Shown: piece by piece, positions 45,192 through 53,907 of the stretch
Layout of the letters: each line of letters starts with the position of its first letter
Position numbering within the stretch: position 1 is the first letter of the stretch
Origin: JBBQVS01 sp964657325
GTDB lineage: Bacteria > Chloroflexota > Ktedonobacteria > Ktedonobacterales > Ktedonobacteraceae
Length of the DNA: 64,000 nucleotides
Direction: 5' to 3'
Assembly (NCBI GenBank): GCA_964657325.1
Contig: CAZZVE010000012.1
Location: 1-64,000 of the forward strand
Made by a program: the position numbers and the translations under genes
Notes under the pieces: model-generated
Database searches by the model: none
Seen by the model: the letters and a program-made list of their open reading frames with translations, nothing else
Told to the model about the DNA's origin: nothing

Positions 45192-46472
45192 TTAGAGGAC
45201 GCTTTTGTGAAGGGTCGCCAGAAATTCCGTGTTGTTGCTGGTCTTGGACATATGTTGGAGCAGAGCTTCCATTGCCTCAAGGCCACGCTGGTCGGCGAGG
45301 GTTGAGAACATACGGCGCATAACTACAACGGCACGCATGGTCTTGTCGTCGAGCAACAATTCTTCGCGGCGTGTGCTGGACAGGGAAATGTCGATAGCTG
45401 GGTAGACACGACGCTCGGCAAGTTTGCGGTTCAACACGAGTTCCATGTTGCCTGTACCCTTGAACTCTTCGTAAATCACATCATCCATACGGCTACCGGT
45501 GTCAACAAGGGCCGTGGCGATGATGGTCAGGCTACCACCTTCCTCAATCTTACGAGCGGCACCAAAGAAGCGTTTTGGCGGGAACAGCGCGCTAGGATCG
45601 AGACCACCGGAGAGTGTACGACCACTCGGCTGTACTGCTAAGTTGTAGGCACGGCTCAAACGCGTGATACTGTCGAGCAGAATCACCACGTCACGTCCAC
45701 TCTCAACGAGACGTTTGGCACGCTCTAGAACCATTTCCGCGACACGTGTATGGGCCTCGGTTGGCTCGTCAAAGGTTGAACTGATGACTTCGGCACGTAC
45801 GGAGCGTTTCATGTCTGTGACTTCTTCTGGTCGCTCACCAATCAGGGCGATCATCAGGTGTGCGTCACTATAGTTTTCAGTGATTGAGTTAGCGATAGAT
45901 TTGAGCAGCATCGTCTTGCCAGCCTTTGGGGGAGAGACGATCAGGCCGCGCTGTCCACGTCCAATAGGGGAAACAAGGTTCACAATACGACCAGAGATAT
46001 TGGTGGGGCCGGTTTCCAGGTTAAACATTTCGCGAGGGAAGATTGGGGTCAGGACATCGAAGTGTGGACGACGTTTCGCAATTTCGGGGTCGATACCGTT
46101 GATTGCCTCGACACGTAGCAGACCGTAGTACTTTTCGTTATCTTTCGGTGGTCGTACCTGACCCGAAACCATGTCACCTGTGCGAAGTCCAAAGCGGCGT
46201 ATTTGGGATTGTGAGACGTACACATCCATGTTTCCTGGTAGGAAGCGTTCCTGACGCAGGAAGCCAAAGCCGTCTTCTACGATTTCCAGGACGCCGGCAC
46301 TAAAGATGTTGCCTTGCTGCTCTGTATTAGCCTGGAGGAGTCGGAACACGAGGTCTTGTTTCTTGAGGGCGGTATAACCGGAAAGTTCGAGATCGCGCGC
46401 AATGTCGCGTAACTCTGTGATTGTTCTTGTTTCTAGTTCAGCAATATTCACGTTGTGTGGGACAGGACACAT
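45192..46472 (-). CDS. rho: Transcription termination factor Rho
   Basis: 426 residues. Hexameric RNA helicase. An N-terminal SAP-like domain (IAELETRTITELRDIARDLE) is followed by a cold-shock RNA-binding domain (VLEIVEDGFGFLR). The ATPase core has Walker A PPKAGKTMLL and an ALIGERPEEVTDM Walker-type loop, plus DSITRLSRAYN. It lacks the long insertion found in actinobacterial Rho. No clear ribosome site precedes the ATG at 46472. It has a long leader of ~310 bases from the promoter at 46786-46814, which would allow autogenous attenuation as in E. coli. Confidence 0.96.
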   Translation of the reverse strand: MCPVPHNVNIAELETRTITELRDIARDLELSGYTALKKQDLVFRLLQANTEQQGNIFSAGVLEIVEDGFGFLRQERFLPGNMDVYVSQSQIRRFGLRTGDMVSGQVRPPKDNEKYYGLLRVEAINGIDPEIAKRRPHFDVLTPIFPREMFNLETGPTNISGRIVNLVSPIGRGQRGLIVSPPKAGKTMLLKSIANSITENYSDAHLMIALIGERPEEVTDMKRSVRAEVISSTFDEPTEAHTRVAEMVLERAKRLVESGRDVVILLDSITRLSRAYNLAVQPSGRTLSGGLDPSALFPPKRFFGAARKIEEGGSLTIIATALVDTGSRMDDVIYEEFKGTGNMELVLNRKLAERRVYPAIDISLSSTRREELLLDDKTMRAVVVMRRMFSTLADQRGLEAMEALLQHMSKTSNNTEFLATLHKSVL

Positions 46473-46785
46473 TCTTAAAGGAAGAACACGCCCATTCTCC
46501 TTTCTGTGTAGAACCGATAATGTTTTGGGAAGTGTGCTCGATTGAGATAGTGGGTAGTAAGTTTCGTTGTCATACCCTTTTGAGAAACGATAGGCGGCAT
46601 CACTATTGGGACGGAATAAGATTGTCCCTCTGCGTCTAGTATAAAAGTACGCGAAAACGGGCTGCCTGGGTGAGTGTAAGAGGTATCAATGAACATACCA
46701 AAGATCGTCTACACGCCTCTACATACTGTGGGAATATTAAGACAGGTTATGGGACGGCGTGCTATGCATCTCTGGGGCTACAGTC

Positions 46786-46814
46786 AATATATCATACAAA
46801 AAGAGGATTGTCAA
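46786..46814 (-). promoter_or_regulatory. Strong promoter of rho
   Basis: Minus strand: TTGACA (46809-46814), 17-base spacer, TATATT (46786-46791). The -35 is consensus. The untranslated leader from here to rho at 46472 has no gene. Confidence 0.72.
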
Positions 46815-46867
46815 GCAAAATAATCTATGTGACAACGTGCGCGCTGTCGCATAGATTATTTTGCTTG
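46812..46867. promoter_or_regulatory. Inverted repeat between the divergent rho and ilvA promoters
   Basis: 18-base perfect arms (CAAGCAAAATAATCTATG and its complement) with a 20-base spacer. The left arm overlaps the rho -35 and the right arm abuts the ilvA -35, an arrangement expected of a shared operator. A structural hairpin is the alternative. Confidence 0.6.
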
Positions 46868-46896
46868 TTGCTACTCGCAGTGTCTTGAGTTATAAT
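46868..46896 (+). promoter_or_regulatory. Probable promoter of ilvA
   Basis: TTGCTA (46868-46873), 17-base spacer, exact TATAAT (46891-46896). Leader of about 90 bases with a CACGAC...GTCGTG hairpin before the AAAGGAG ribosome site. Confidence 0.65.
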
Positions 46897-46990
46897 TCTG
46901 AACATACCACCCTGGCAACGTCGCATGGGTCTGGCACCACGACGACCGTGGTCGTGTCCGTTGGAGGACTGAAAGGAGTCGTAACACGCA

Positions 46991-48298
46991 ATGCGTTTAC
47001 TGAAAAATGATACAACCGTAGAGACTACCCGCGATCCACTCAACACGCGTGACGCACACGAGATGAATGAGGGACGCCCCCCCGTAAGTATTGCTGATAT
47101 ATGGCAAGCCTACAAATTTCTCAAGCCGATTATCCATCACACAACGCTCGCTCCATCACGCACTATGCAAGACATGACGGGCGCGGATATTTATCTTAAA
47201 GCAGAACACATGCAGCGCGGTGGCTCCTTTAAAGTCCGTGGTGCTTCCTACATGATATCTCGTCTCAATGACGAGCAGCGTCGCGCAGGCGTCATCGCGG
47301 CTTCCGCTGGCAACCATGCGCAAGGTGTCGCTATTGCGGCCGTACAACATGGTATCCCCTGTACCATTGTGATGCCGGAAAATGCACCACTCGCGAAGGT
47401 CACGGCGACACAGGGCTATGGAGCGAAAGTTGTTTTGCATGGCGCAACCTATGATGACGCCTATCAATGCTGTCTTGAGTTGCAACAAGAGCTAGGTGCA
47501 ACCTACGTGCATGCCTTTGATGATCCCGATGTCATTGCGGGTCAAGGCACGCTCGGCCTTGAGATGCTCAACGACCTTCCCGATGCCGACGCGATTGTCG
47601 TACCTATTGGTGGTGGTGGTCTTATCTCTGGCATCGCTATCGCTGCACGCGCCCTCAAGCCCGATATCACCATCATTGGTGTACAAGCGGCTGGCGCGGC
47701 TAGCTCTCGTGCCTCGCTTGACGCGGGCAAGCTACTCACGTTGCCCGCGATTACAACGATTGCCGACGGTATCGCGGTCAAGCGTCCTGGTGCTCTGACC
47801 TATTCAATCATCGAAAAACTCGTGGACGATGTTGTATTGGTCAACGACGAGGCGATTATCAACGCCGTACTGCTGCTGATGGAACGTTGCAAAATGCTGG
47901 TCGAGGGTGCCGGTGCGGCAGGACTTGCCGCATTGTTAAGCGGAGCCATTGAGCTAAAAGGCAAGAAGGTGCTGGTACCGTTGACTGGTGGCAATATCGA
48001 CATCAACCTTGTCAGCCGCTTCATCGAACACGGTCTCGCCTCAGCGGGTCGCTACTTTGTCATCCACACGCGTTTAACTGACCGTCCTGGCGAACTGATG
48101 CGCATGCTCAACATCATCTCAGAGATGCGTATCAATGTGATCGACGTGCGTCACCAGCGTATCTCCAGTCGTCTCCCTATCATGCAACGCGAAGAAACCA
48201 TCACGCTTGAGACAAGAGACCACGCGCAATGCGAGGATTTATTAAGAAGATTAAGGGCTGATGGATATATGGTTGAAGAGGCACAGGCGTTGGATTAA
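46991..48298 (+). CDS. ilvA: Threonine dehydratase with C-terminal ACT domain
   Basis: 435 residues. Deaminates threonine to 2-oxobutanoate, the first step to isoleucine. The PLP lysine (K81) is in GGSFKVRGA and the phosphate loop is GGGGLISG. Residues ~355-430 form one ACT-type domain (HTRLTDRPGELMRMLNIISE), so feedback control by an amino acid is likely. The single regulatory domain is shorter than in E. coli IlvA. AAAGGAG lies ten bases before the ATG. Confidence 0.93.
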   Translation: MRLLKNDTTVETTRDPLNTRDAHEMNEGRPPVSIADIWQAYKFLKPIIHHTTLAPSRTMQDMTGADIYLKAEHMQRGGSFKVRGASYMISRLNDEQRRAGVIAASAGNHAQGVAIAAVQHGIPCTIVMPENAPLAKVTATQGYGAKVVLHGATYDDAYQCCLELQQELGATYVHAFDDPDVIAGQGTLGLEMLNDLPDADAIVVPIGGGGLISGIAIAARALKPDITIIGVQAAGAASSRASLDAGKLLTLPAITTIADGIAVKRPGALTYSIIEKLVDDVVLVNDEAIINAVLLLMERCKMLVEGAGAAGLAALLSGAIELKGKKVLVPLTGGNIDINLVSRFIEHGLASAGRYFVIHTRLTDRPGELMRMLNIISEMRINVIDVRHQRISSRLPIMQREETITLETRDHAQCEDLLRRLRADGYMVEEAQALD

Positions 48299-48319
48299 TG
48301 TACAGGGAGAATAAACCTC

Positions 48320-48395
48320 TGTAGGGGTCTAATTCTATTACACCCGCGCGGTGATTGACATCTTTCATAGGATTGACGAAACGTTTCAACATTCC
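48320..48395 (+). repeat. Family C element, copy 4, left half only
   Basis: The left arm TGTAGGGGTCTAATTCTATT and on (48320-48345) and the central motif ACGTTTCAACATTCC (48381-48395) are present at the same spacing as in copies 1 and 3. The right arm is missing and coding-like sequence follows. The copy is truncated. Confidence 0.82.
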
Positions 48396-48707
48396 TACCA
48401 GCTTATTGAAAGTTCAGCTATCGGAAATCATAGCGTTCAGCGATGCGATACAAGCAGAACATTAGTCGTTAGTCGTATATCTGTAGTAGTATTCACACCA
48501 AAAGAGTACAAGCTACTTTTACCTCTCCTATCGGGTCAACCGATAAGAGACGATGATCTCGTCAAGAATGCATTTGGCTTAAGTGTAAAGCAATGAAGTC
48601 AAGAAAACCTTAGCAAGTATAGCAACAAAGTTCGTTCCAAATTACGCTCGGCTGGCCTTGGTGTGCATCGCATCACAAAATACGGGTATGTCTTGCTTGC
48701 ATCGTGA
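48351..48707 (+). pseudogene. OmpR/PhoB-type winged-helix DNA-binding domain broken by a TGA
   Basis: The frame reads VVVFTPKEYKLLLPLLSGQP then IRDDDLVKNAFG, a TGA at 48594, and continues in the same frame with KVRSKLRSAGLGVHRITKYG and YVLL before TGA at 48705. This is the recognition-helix and wing order of an OmpR-type domain, cut by one in-frame stop. The start has been replaced by a family C repeat half. A terminator follows 19 bases after the end, as for a formerly real gene. Confidence 0.75.
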
Positions 48708-48725
48708 TTTCTAATTAGACCATAG

Positions 48726-48757
48726 ATGGGACTTCCTCAATGGAAGTCCCATTTTTA
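48726..48757 (+). terminator. Terminator after the broken winged-helix gene
   Basis: ATGGGACTTCC / GGAAGTCCCAT hairpin with a five-base loop, followed by TTTTTA. Confidence 0.85.
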
Positions 48758-48777
48758 TAGACTGTGTTCCCCAAATA

Positions 48778-48820
48778 CCCCCACATTTTTAGAGGTGTTT
48801 TACCCCTAAAAATGTGGGGG
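48778..48820. repeat. Hairpin with 19-base arms
   Basis: CCCCCACATTTTTAGAGGT pairs with ACCCCTAAAAATGTGGGGG with one mismatch. Rest of 48821-49105: a consensus AAAGGAGGG at 48908 leads to a 24-codon TTG frame (48919-48993) of doubtful value. No other gene seen. Confidence 0.7.
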
Positions 48821-49105
48821 AAATTGCTCTCAAAAACATACCTGATTTCCCTCTCTCCTTTTTGCGTTTTTCTTGTGTACTATTGAGGTGTAGACAGGAA
48901 GGTCAAGAAAGGAGGGATTTGAGCGAACATCATTGGAACCTTGAGAAAAGCGTTCTATGCGAACTTACCGTATCTTTAGTAAAGCAAAAATAGCATGATG
49001 CCCTGGCATAGATTGAACCCCTAGGCAGTGCATCATGTGCGATTGGTACCGCATGCTTAGTATAGCATGTGAAGTATTCCTTGTGAACAGAAAGAAGAAT
49101 GTTAC

Positions 49106-49645
49106 ATGAATATCACTCGCTCTTTGATTTTCAAACTCTTTACTGCAGTGCTCCTCGTGTTTGCTCTTACAGGAGCCTTATCTGTAACTTTTTCAGGAAC
49201 GGCTCATGCTTCCACCGTTTCAAAGCTTTCAGTAACCATTCCGTTTCCTGTGGCCGGGTGCAAACTTAGTTTTCCTAGTGATGCAACGGCTACGTGGTAT
49301 AACAATGCCTATCAAGGTTGGGTACGACCTGTAGAAGGAAGTGACCGTCACTTCAACTATGCTTTACAGAACTGTGGACCTAGTGGTCCTGGCTCATATG
49401 TGGTGAACTTTCATGCCACGTTGCTCTCACTTAATAAGGGGGAATGGCAGACGTCTGACTCTAAGCAAGGCACAAAAGCATGGGGAGGTTCTAGTAGCTA
49501 TTTGTGCTCTAACTGGTATGGATATGCTATTACGAACTATGTAGCTGGTTTCGCAGGGTCAGGTTACAATGGCTTCTATACTGTGACTGTAGATCAAGTT
49601 TTAGGAGAGATGAATGTTCAACTGAATAATGCTTGTGGCAATTAG
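49106..49645 (+). CDS. Secreted protein of unknown function
   Basis: 179 residues. A clear signal peptide: basic MNITRSLIFK, hydrophobic LFTAVLLVFALTGALSV, cleavage near AHAS at about residue 36. The mature ~143 residues have four cysteines placed to form disulphides, and aromatic-rich strands (WYNNAYQGWVRP, YLCSNWYGYAI). No known family recognised. It stands alone behind a 285-base gene-free leader. Confidence 0.75.
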   Translation: MNITRSLIFKLFTAVLLVFALTGALSVTFSGTAHASTVSKLSVTIPFPVAGCKLSFPSDATATWYNNAYQGWVRPVEGSDRHFNYALQNCGPSGPGSYVVNFHATLLSLNKGEWQTSDSKQGTKAWGGSSSYLCSNWYGYAITNYVAGFAGSGYNGFYTVTVDQVLGEMNVQLNNACGN

Positions 49646-49868
49646 ATAGTTAATTGCTTCTAAAAGGAGCTTACTCAGAGCAATAGCTTCTAAGTAAGCT
49701 CTTGAAACATGACATACCATATTCGTGGTGAATGTAGTGAAAGAGTGTGGTACGCTTAATTGTGATAAACAGTTAAGATTGTCGCAACAGTAGTGAAAGA
49801 CTGAAAATAGAGAAAACTTACAATCCTTCCGTTTAGACATTAGCGTATGGCACATAGGAGAGAGAAAA

Positions 49869-50318
49869 ATGGAACTGTTGCGTGTCCGAATTGGGTCTGC
49901 TACTATTAGGCAGTATGGGCGATTTCACTTTAAAAGTCATGATGCATATAGAGGGAATCAAGAAATACCTTCAACTCATTATTGGATTAAATTAGAAAAT
50001 GAAGATGGAGATGAAGATGACATTGGTTTGATATTGATGAATAATAGTACACTTCCACTCTTTTTAACGTATCTTCAAGACTGGCTTCGTGAGCAATATA
50101 TACATATTTATCGTGCTTGTCAACAATTAGAAGAGCTAGTGGAGAATGGTGAAGCAAGTGATGAAGTGATACAAGGTCAGCAACATCATATAAAACGTAT
50201 ACAAAGTAGATATAATCATGTTGTACAAGCTCTTAAGGAGATTGCGCCTGCCGTTCAGATTGACGAGTCCACACCTGAACCTCTGCAAAGTTTAAGTGAA
50301 GAGACAGAGCAAATATAA
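49869..50318 (+). CDS. Hypothetical protein, unknown function
   Basis: 149 residues; the ATG follows TAGGAGAGAG. The first ~65 residues look like beta strands with an acidic loop (ENEDGDEDDIGLILM). The remainder is helical and probably coiled (WLREQYIHIYRACQQLEELV). No family recognised. AT-richer than the core genes around it. Confidence 0.68.
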   Translation: MELLRVRIGSATIRQYGRFHFKSHDAYRGNQEIPSTHYWIKLENEDGDEDDIGLILMNNSTLPLFLTYLQDWLREQYIHIYRACQQLEELVENGEASDEVIQGQQHHIKRIQSRYNHVVQALKEIAPAVQIDESTPEPLQSLSEETEQI

Positions 50319-50384
50319 CTGACACGAGAAATTTTAGCATCGATAAACCTTTGTTAAGGACCTAGCACAGAGTTACAAGCTGAT

Positions 50385-50612
50385 GTGGGAAGCGTTCTAG
50401 CTACCGAAAGTGATCTTCCTAACGTGTTGAGCTTCATTGAAGAATTGCAGAATAGTTATCAAACAACAATTGATAGACTTGAGAAACGCCCTGAGCATAT
50501 ACAAGCTGATGAAGACCGAGCAGCAAGCGAAGCTTTTCTAGAGGTGCACAAACACGCCTTTCGTCTCGTAAAACCAGCTTTTGATGAGAGCAAACAAGAA
50601 AAGATGATATGA
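50385..50612 (+). CDS. Possible small helical protein or gene remnant
   Basis: 75 residues from a GTG at 50385 with no ribosome site. The same frame stays coding-like for about nine codons upstream before a TAA, so the true start may be lost. Entirely helical, charged content (SFIEELQNSYQTTIDRLEKR). It lies 66 bases after the 149-residue protein. Either a short gene or the tail of a decayed one. Confidence 0.4.
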   Translation: MGSVLATESDLPNVLSFIEELQNSYQTTIDRLEKRPEHIQADEDRAASEAFLEVHKHAFRLVKPAFDESKQEKMI

Positions 50613-50623
50613 TGCATCGGTCT

Positions 50624-50989
50624 TTACATATACTGTTCCACCATCCCCATCACCTCCTCAAATTCAAACGGTTTACGCATCATCGCGTCTACTCCCAACT
50701 CCTTCACGTGGCTGAGTTGGTCGGCGGCTGACATCAGTACTATCTTATGAAGCGCACGCAACTGCGGTTCGGCATTGAGTCTTTGACAGAGTTCTTCGCC
50801 CGTCATGACGGGCATCATCAAATCCAGGAATACGAGATAACTCTCGCCGCTACTGAGTTTATCGAGGGCTTCGCGTCCGTTGCGAGCGGTCGTGATGGGG
50901 TAGCCTTCGAGGATGTCAACCATCATGTCACGTATGATGGCATCATCATCTACCACGAGAATACTATGGGGTCGAGAACTCACTCTCAT
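50624..50989 (-). CDS. Stand-alone response regulator receiver protein
   Basis: 121 residues from ATG 50989 with GAGGAG just upstream. A complete CheY-like domain: acidic pair in ILVVDDDAIIRD, phospho-accepting Asp in VFLDLMMPVM, the switch Ser in VLMSAAD, and Lys in MRKPFEFEE. It has no output domain. Its start overlaps the end of the histidine kinase gene by about 26 bases, which makes it that kinase's likely partner. Confidence 0.9.
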   Translation of the reverse strand: MRVSSRPHSILVVDDDAIIRDMMVDILEGYPITTARNGREALDKLSSGESYLVFLDLMMPVMTGEELCQRLNAEPQLRALHKIVLMSAADQLSHVKELGVDAMMRKPFEFEEVMGMVEQYM

Positions 50990-53693
50990 CCAACTCCTCA
51001 TCTACAGTTATTGGTTCCTCTGCCTGTGCTAGATAGAAGCTAAAGATGGACCCTTTATTCGTACTGCTTTCGAGCCAGAGTTGCCCATGCATTGCTTCGA
51101 TATAGCGACTACAAATGAAAAGACCAAGACCGGAGCCGCGCACGGGAGTTGTCAATGAGCGTGGAGCACGTACAAACTTCTCGAATATCTTCTGCTGATC
51201 TTCAGGCAAAATACCCTCGCCCTGGTCGATGACGCGCACCAGCACTACCGTCGCATGCTCCTGTATGTCGCCCTTAAACTTTCCATCGGGCAGCAGTTTC
51301 TCAATTTCATGATACGTCATAGCTTGAGCGACAAGATGAATAGTACTCTCTGAACTCGAATACTTGGCTGCATTGTCAAGCAGGTTTGAAATCACCTGAC
51401 GGACGCGTAAGGGATCACCTAACATGTACAGGTTTGGCTGGATATCCACCACAATGCGCTGCTCGATGTTGATACTGAGCATATTCGCGGCAACATTGAC
51501 GGCAGTTTTGACCTGTACGGGACCAATCTGCAACTCTAGTTTTCTATCAATCGTGCCTATTTTCGATGCCTCGGTCATGTTCGCCATAATATCATTGAGT
51601 TGTTGCGCGGCACTGGCTATCTTGGTGGCATAGCGTGTGACCTGTGATGGCGTCAGTGGTTCGGCGCGCGTCGTTTGTCGTCGAAGCAGAGTCGCATAGC
51701 CCGTAATCGCACTGAGTGGTGTGCGTAGTTCGTGCGAAGCCGTCGTCAGGAATTCATCTTTCATCTTATTGAGATGTTGTAGTTCAGCGTATGCCTCGCT
51801 CCGTTCGTAGAAGAGTTGCGCGTTGCGAATAACGTTAATTGCTTGCGAACTCATGGCAAGCAGAGTGTATATTTCTTTGGGTTTGAAATGACGATTCTCA
51901 TTTGGCGTCGCCACCGCCAGGACACCAATCAGCTCGTCTGCGTCGATCAGAGGGACCATCAGCAGGTGCTGCATGTTTGTTTCAAGCAAAAATATGGCAC
52001 CCCCAGCTTCGCTCTGTTGCGCAAGTTCCTCGATCTCCACTTTATCGAGAGAAAAGAAGGGACCATTCGTCATTTGCTCTAGCACTGTGTGCTTAAATGG
52101 AAGCTCTATTTGCTCAATCAACTCCATATGGCTGTCTGTTCCACCCGCCATCATACCGAGCAAACCACTTCCATCATCATAATTACTCTTACTTGGTGGC
52201 GAATAAGCCGCTTTTGCTACCAGACATTTTTTATCGTGTGTCGGTTGGAAGAAGACGCATATATCTACAGAGAGAATACCTGCGACCGCTTGCACCAGCT
52301 TATTCAAGACTTCAAGCAGATTTAAGCCTGAACTAATTGACTGTAGCGCGCTATTGAGGCCCGCTAACTGCACCTCGCGCTGCTGTGCCTCTTGTAGCAA
52401 GGCACGGTCTCGCTCATAGAGTTTGGTATTTTCGATGCCCACGGTGATAATCTGTATCATCGTTTCCAGAACCTGTACCTCTTCCGGCTGGTAGGCATGA
52501 GAACGTGTGCTGGTGAGGCACAAGGAGCCAATACCACGGTTGGACATCTTCATAGGGAGCAGAATAAACGACTTCGCGGTATGCTGATCGCCCCATAAAC
52601 CTGTCAGGAGTTCATCATACATCTCCGCCTGTTCAGTATCGTCAGCGGGAGAGAAGATTAATGATCGTCCTTGCTCAAAGGCAACATCCCACCATACTGG
52701 TCGCTGGGCTGGTTGGAAGATGCTGGACTCATCGGCTAATCCATCTATCTGCACACCGTTTTTAATCGCCATCACCTCATAAATTTTGTTGGTGTCGCGG
52801 TCATATAGCGTAAACAAGAGCGATGAAATATTGACTATTTGTGATGCGTAGGTGTAGAGGGCATTTGCCAGTTTCGACGGCTCCACGTCAGAAGGAAAGA
52901 CGGCACTCAGTTCCTTGATGCGTTTCAAGTATTCATTGGTACGTCTTTGTGTCCGTTCCAGTTTGTCGTTTTGTAGATACAGTGCGATACGCTCGACATA
53001 ATGCAATGCTTCCGCACGCTGCTTTGGCTGAAACGCAGTCACGACACCCGCAATGATCTGATAAAGAACGATAACTCCAAGTGTGTGCGCGTCTCGTCTG
53101 CGACCACGCATATCATCGACCAGTGTAGACTCTTGAATAGGTACAACGAGATAGGATGTCGGCGTTACATCAGTGTGGAAAGGTAAGGGACCACCGTGAA
53201 AAATGTTTGTGAGATAGTCTTCATGTTTCCACACCAGGACATCATTCTTTGCCCACGCCGTACCTATCAGATCGGACGCGAAAGCGTAGCTTGTGCCGAT
53301 AGCAAAGAGTTCACTCTGTGTAGCAGGTATCTCGTCTAAATCTCCCGGTGGTATAAGAGGTGGCAAAGGCTGTGTTGACGAGGACGAATACTGATACGCA
53401 GGATTTGGCAGAGGACCTGTCTGCGTCATAGATGAAGGTGTATCTTGCTCAAGGCGGATGGTGTGACGTTGACGTACTCCACTAATTGCTCGCATTGGAG
53501 TCATATTTGCTGATGCCCGTGAGCGTACATGCAAACGTACCCGCATTTGCTGGCTTGTCTCATCGAATAACGCAATACATGCACCTTGCGCAGTAAAGTG
53601 CGTCATCATATCTTTCAAAATATGTTTAAGCAATGTGGGAGGATACACTTCATCTATATATAACTGGGGACCATCCCAGGTGGAGGCAAACAT
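50964..53693 (-). CDS. Soluble GAF-domain sensor histidine kinase
   Basis: 909 residues. At least three sensory regions precede the kinase: an N-terminal region (~1-230) and two GAF-like domains (~270-430 and ~450-620). The dimerisation helix H-box is SHELRTPLSAITGY. The N-box is QVISNLLDNAAKYSS, followed by DQGEGI and GSGLGLFICSRY. No membrane segments, so it is a cytoplasmic sensor. AAGGAG precedes the ATG. It overlaps and probably drives the receiver protein at 50624-50989. The signal is unknown. Confidence 0.92.
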   Translation of the reverse strand: MFASTWDGPQLYIDEVYPPTLLKHILKDMMTHFTAQGACIALFDETSQQMRVRLHVRSRASANMTPMRAISGVRQRHTIRLEQDTPSSMTQTGPLPNPAYQYSSSSTQPLPPLIPPGDLDEIPATQSELFAIGTSYAFASDLIGTAWAKNDVLVWKHEDYLTNIFHGGPLPFHTDVTPTSYLVVPIQESTLVDDMRGRRRDAHTLGVIVLYQIIAGVVTAFQPKQRAEALHYVERIALYLQNDKLERTQRRTNEYLKRIKELSAVFPSDVEPSKLANALYTYASQIVNISSLLFTLYDRDTNKIYEVMAIKNGVQIDGLADESSIFQPAQRPVWWDVAFEQGRSLIFSPADDTEQAEMYDELLTGLWGDQHTAKSFILLPMKMSNRGIGSLCLTSTRSHAYQPEEVQVLETMIQIITVGIENTKLYERDRALLQEAQQREVQLAGLNSALQSISSGLNLLEVLNKLVQAVAGILSVDICVFFQPTHDKKCLVAKAAYSPPSKSNYDDGSGLLGMMAGGTDSHMELIEQIELPFKHTVLEQMTNGPFFSLDKVEIEELAQQSEAGGAIFLLETNMQHLLMVPLIDADELIGVLAVATPNENRHFKPKEIYTLLAMSSQAINVIRNAQLFYERSEAYAELQHLNKMKDEFLTTASHELRTPLSAITGYATLLRRQTTRAEPLTPSQVTRYATKIASAAQQLNDIMANMTEASKIGTIDRKLELQIGPVQVKTAVNVAANMLSINIEQRIVVDIQPNLYMLGDPLRVRQVISNLLDNAAKYSSSESTIHLVAQAMTYHEIEKLLPDGKFKGDIQEHATVVLVRVIDQGEGILPEDQQKIFEKFVRAPRSLTTPVRGSGLGLFICSRYIEAMHGQLWLESSTNKGSIFSFYLAQAEEPITVDEELDESEFSTP

Positions 53694-53907
53694 GGGCCGC
53701 TCCTTACGTTTCTCGTTGAAAGCACCAGGAAGCGCGATGAGATCGCTGGTTGCGAGTTTTCCTACATTACGACTACAACAATGTTGTTACTTGTACATTC
53801 CGTAGCATATCATACGTCTCTGCTATATTCAACTCTTTATAGTTGAGTATTAGGGCTTTTCAGGCAGTAGGAACGTCATAAAGGTAACATTTGATGTCGT
53901 AAGGCTC

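Noticed and set aside
48320..48395. CRISPR repeat, because of GTTTCAACATTCC
   Set aside because: The motif occurs once per element in the centre of a 120-base inverted repeat, with no regular array of spacers and no cas genes.
48919..48993. 24-codon frame behind a consensus AAAGGAGGG
   Set aside because: The TTG start is too close to the ribosome site and the peptide has no recognisable features; kept only as a note.
48990..49075. Possible tRNA near GATTGAACCCC
   Set aside because: No cloverleaf: acceptor and anticodon arms cannot be drawn.
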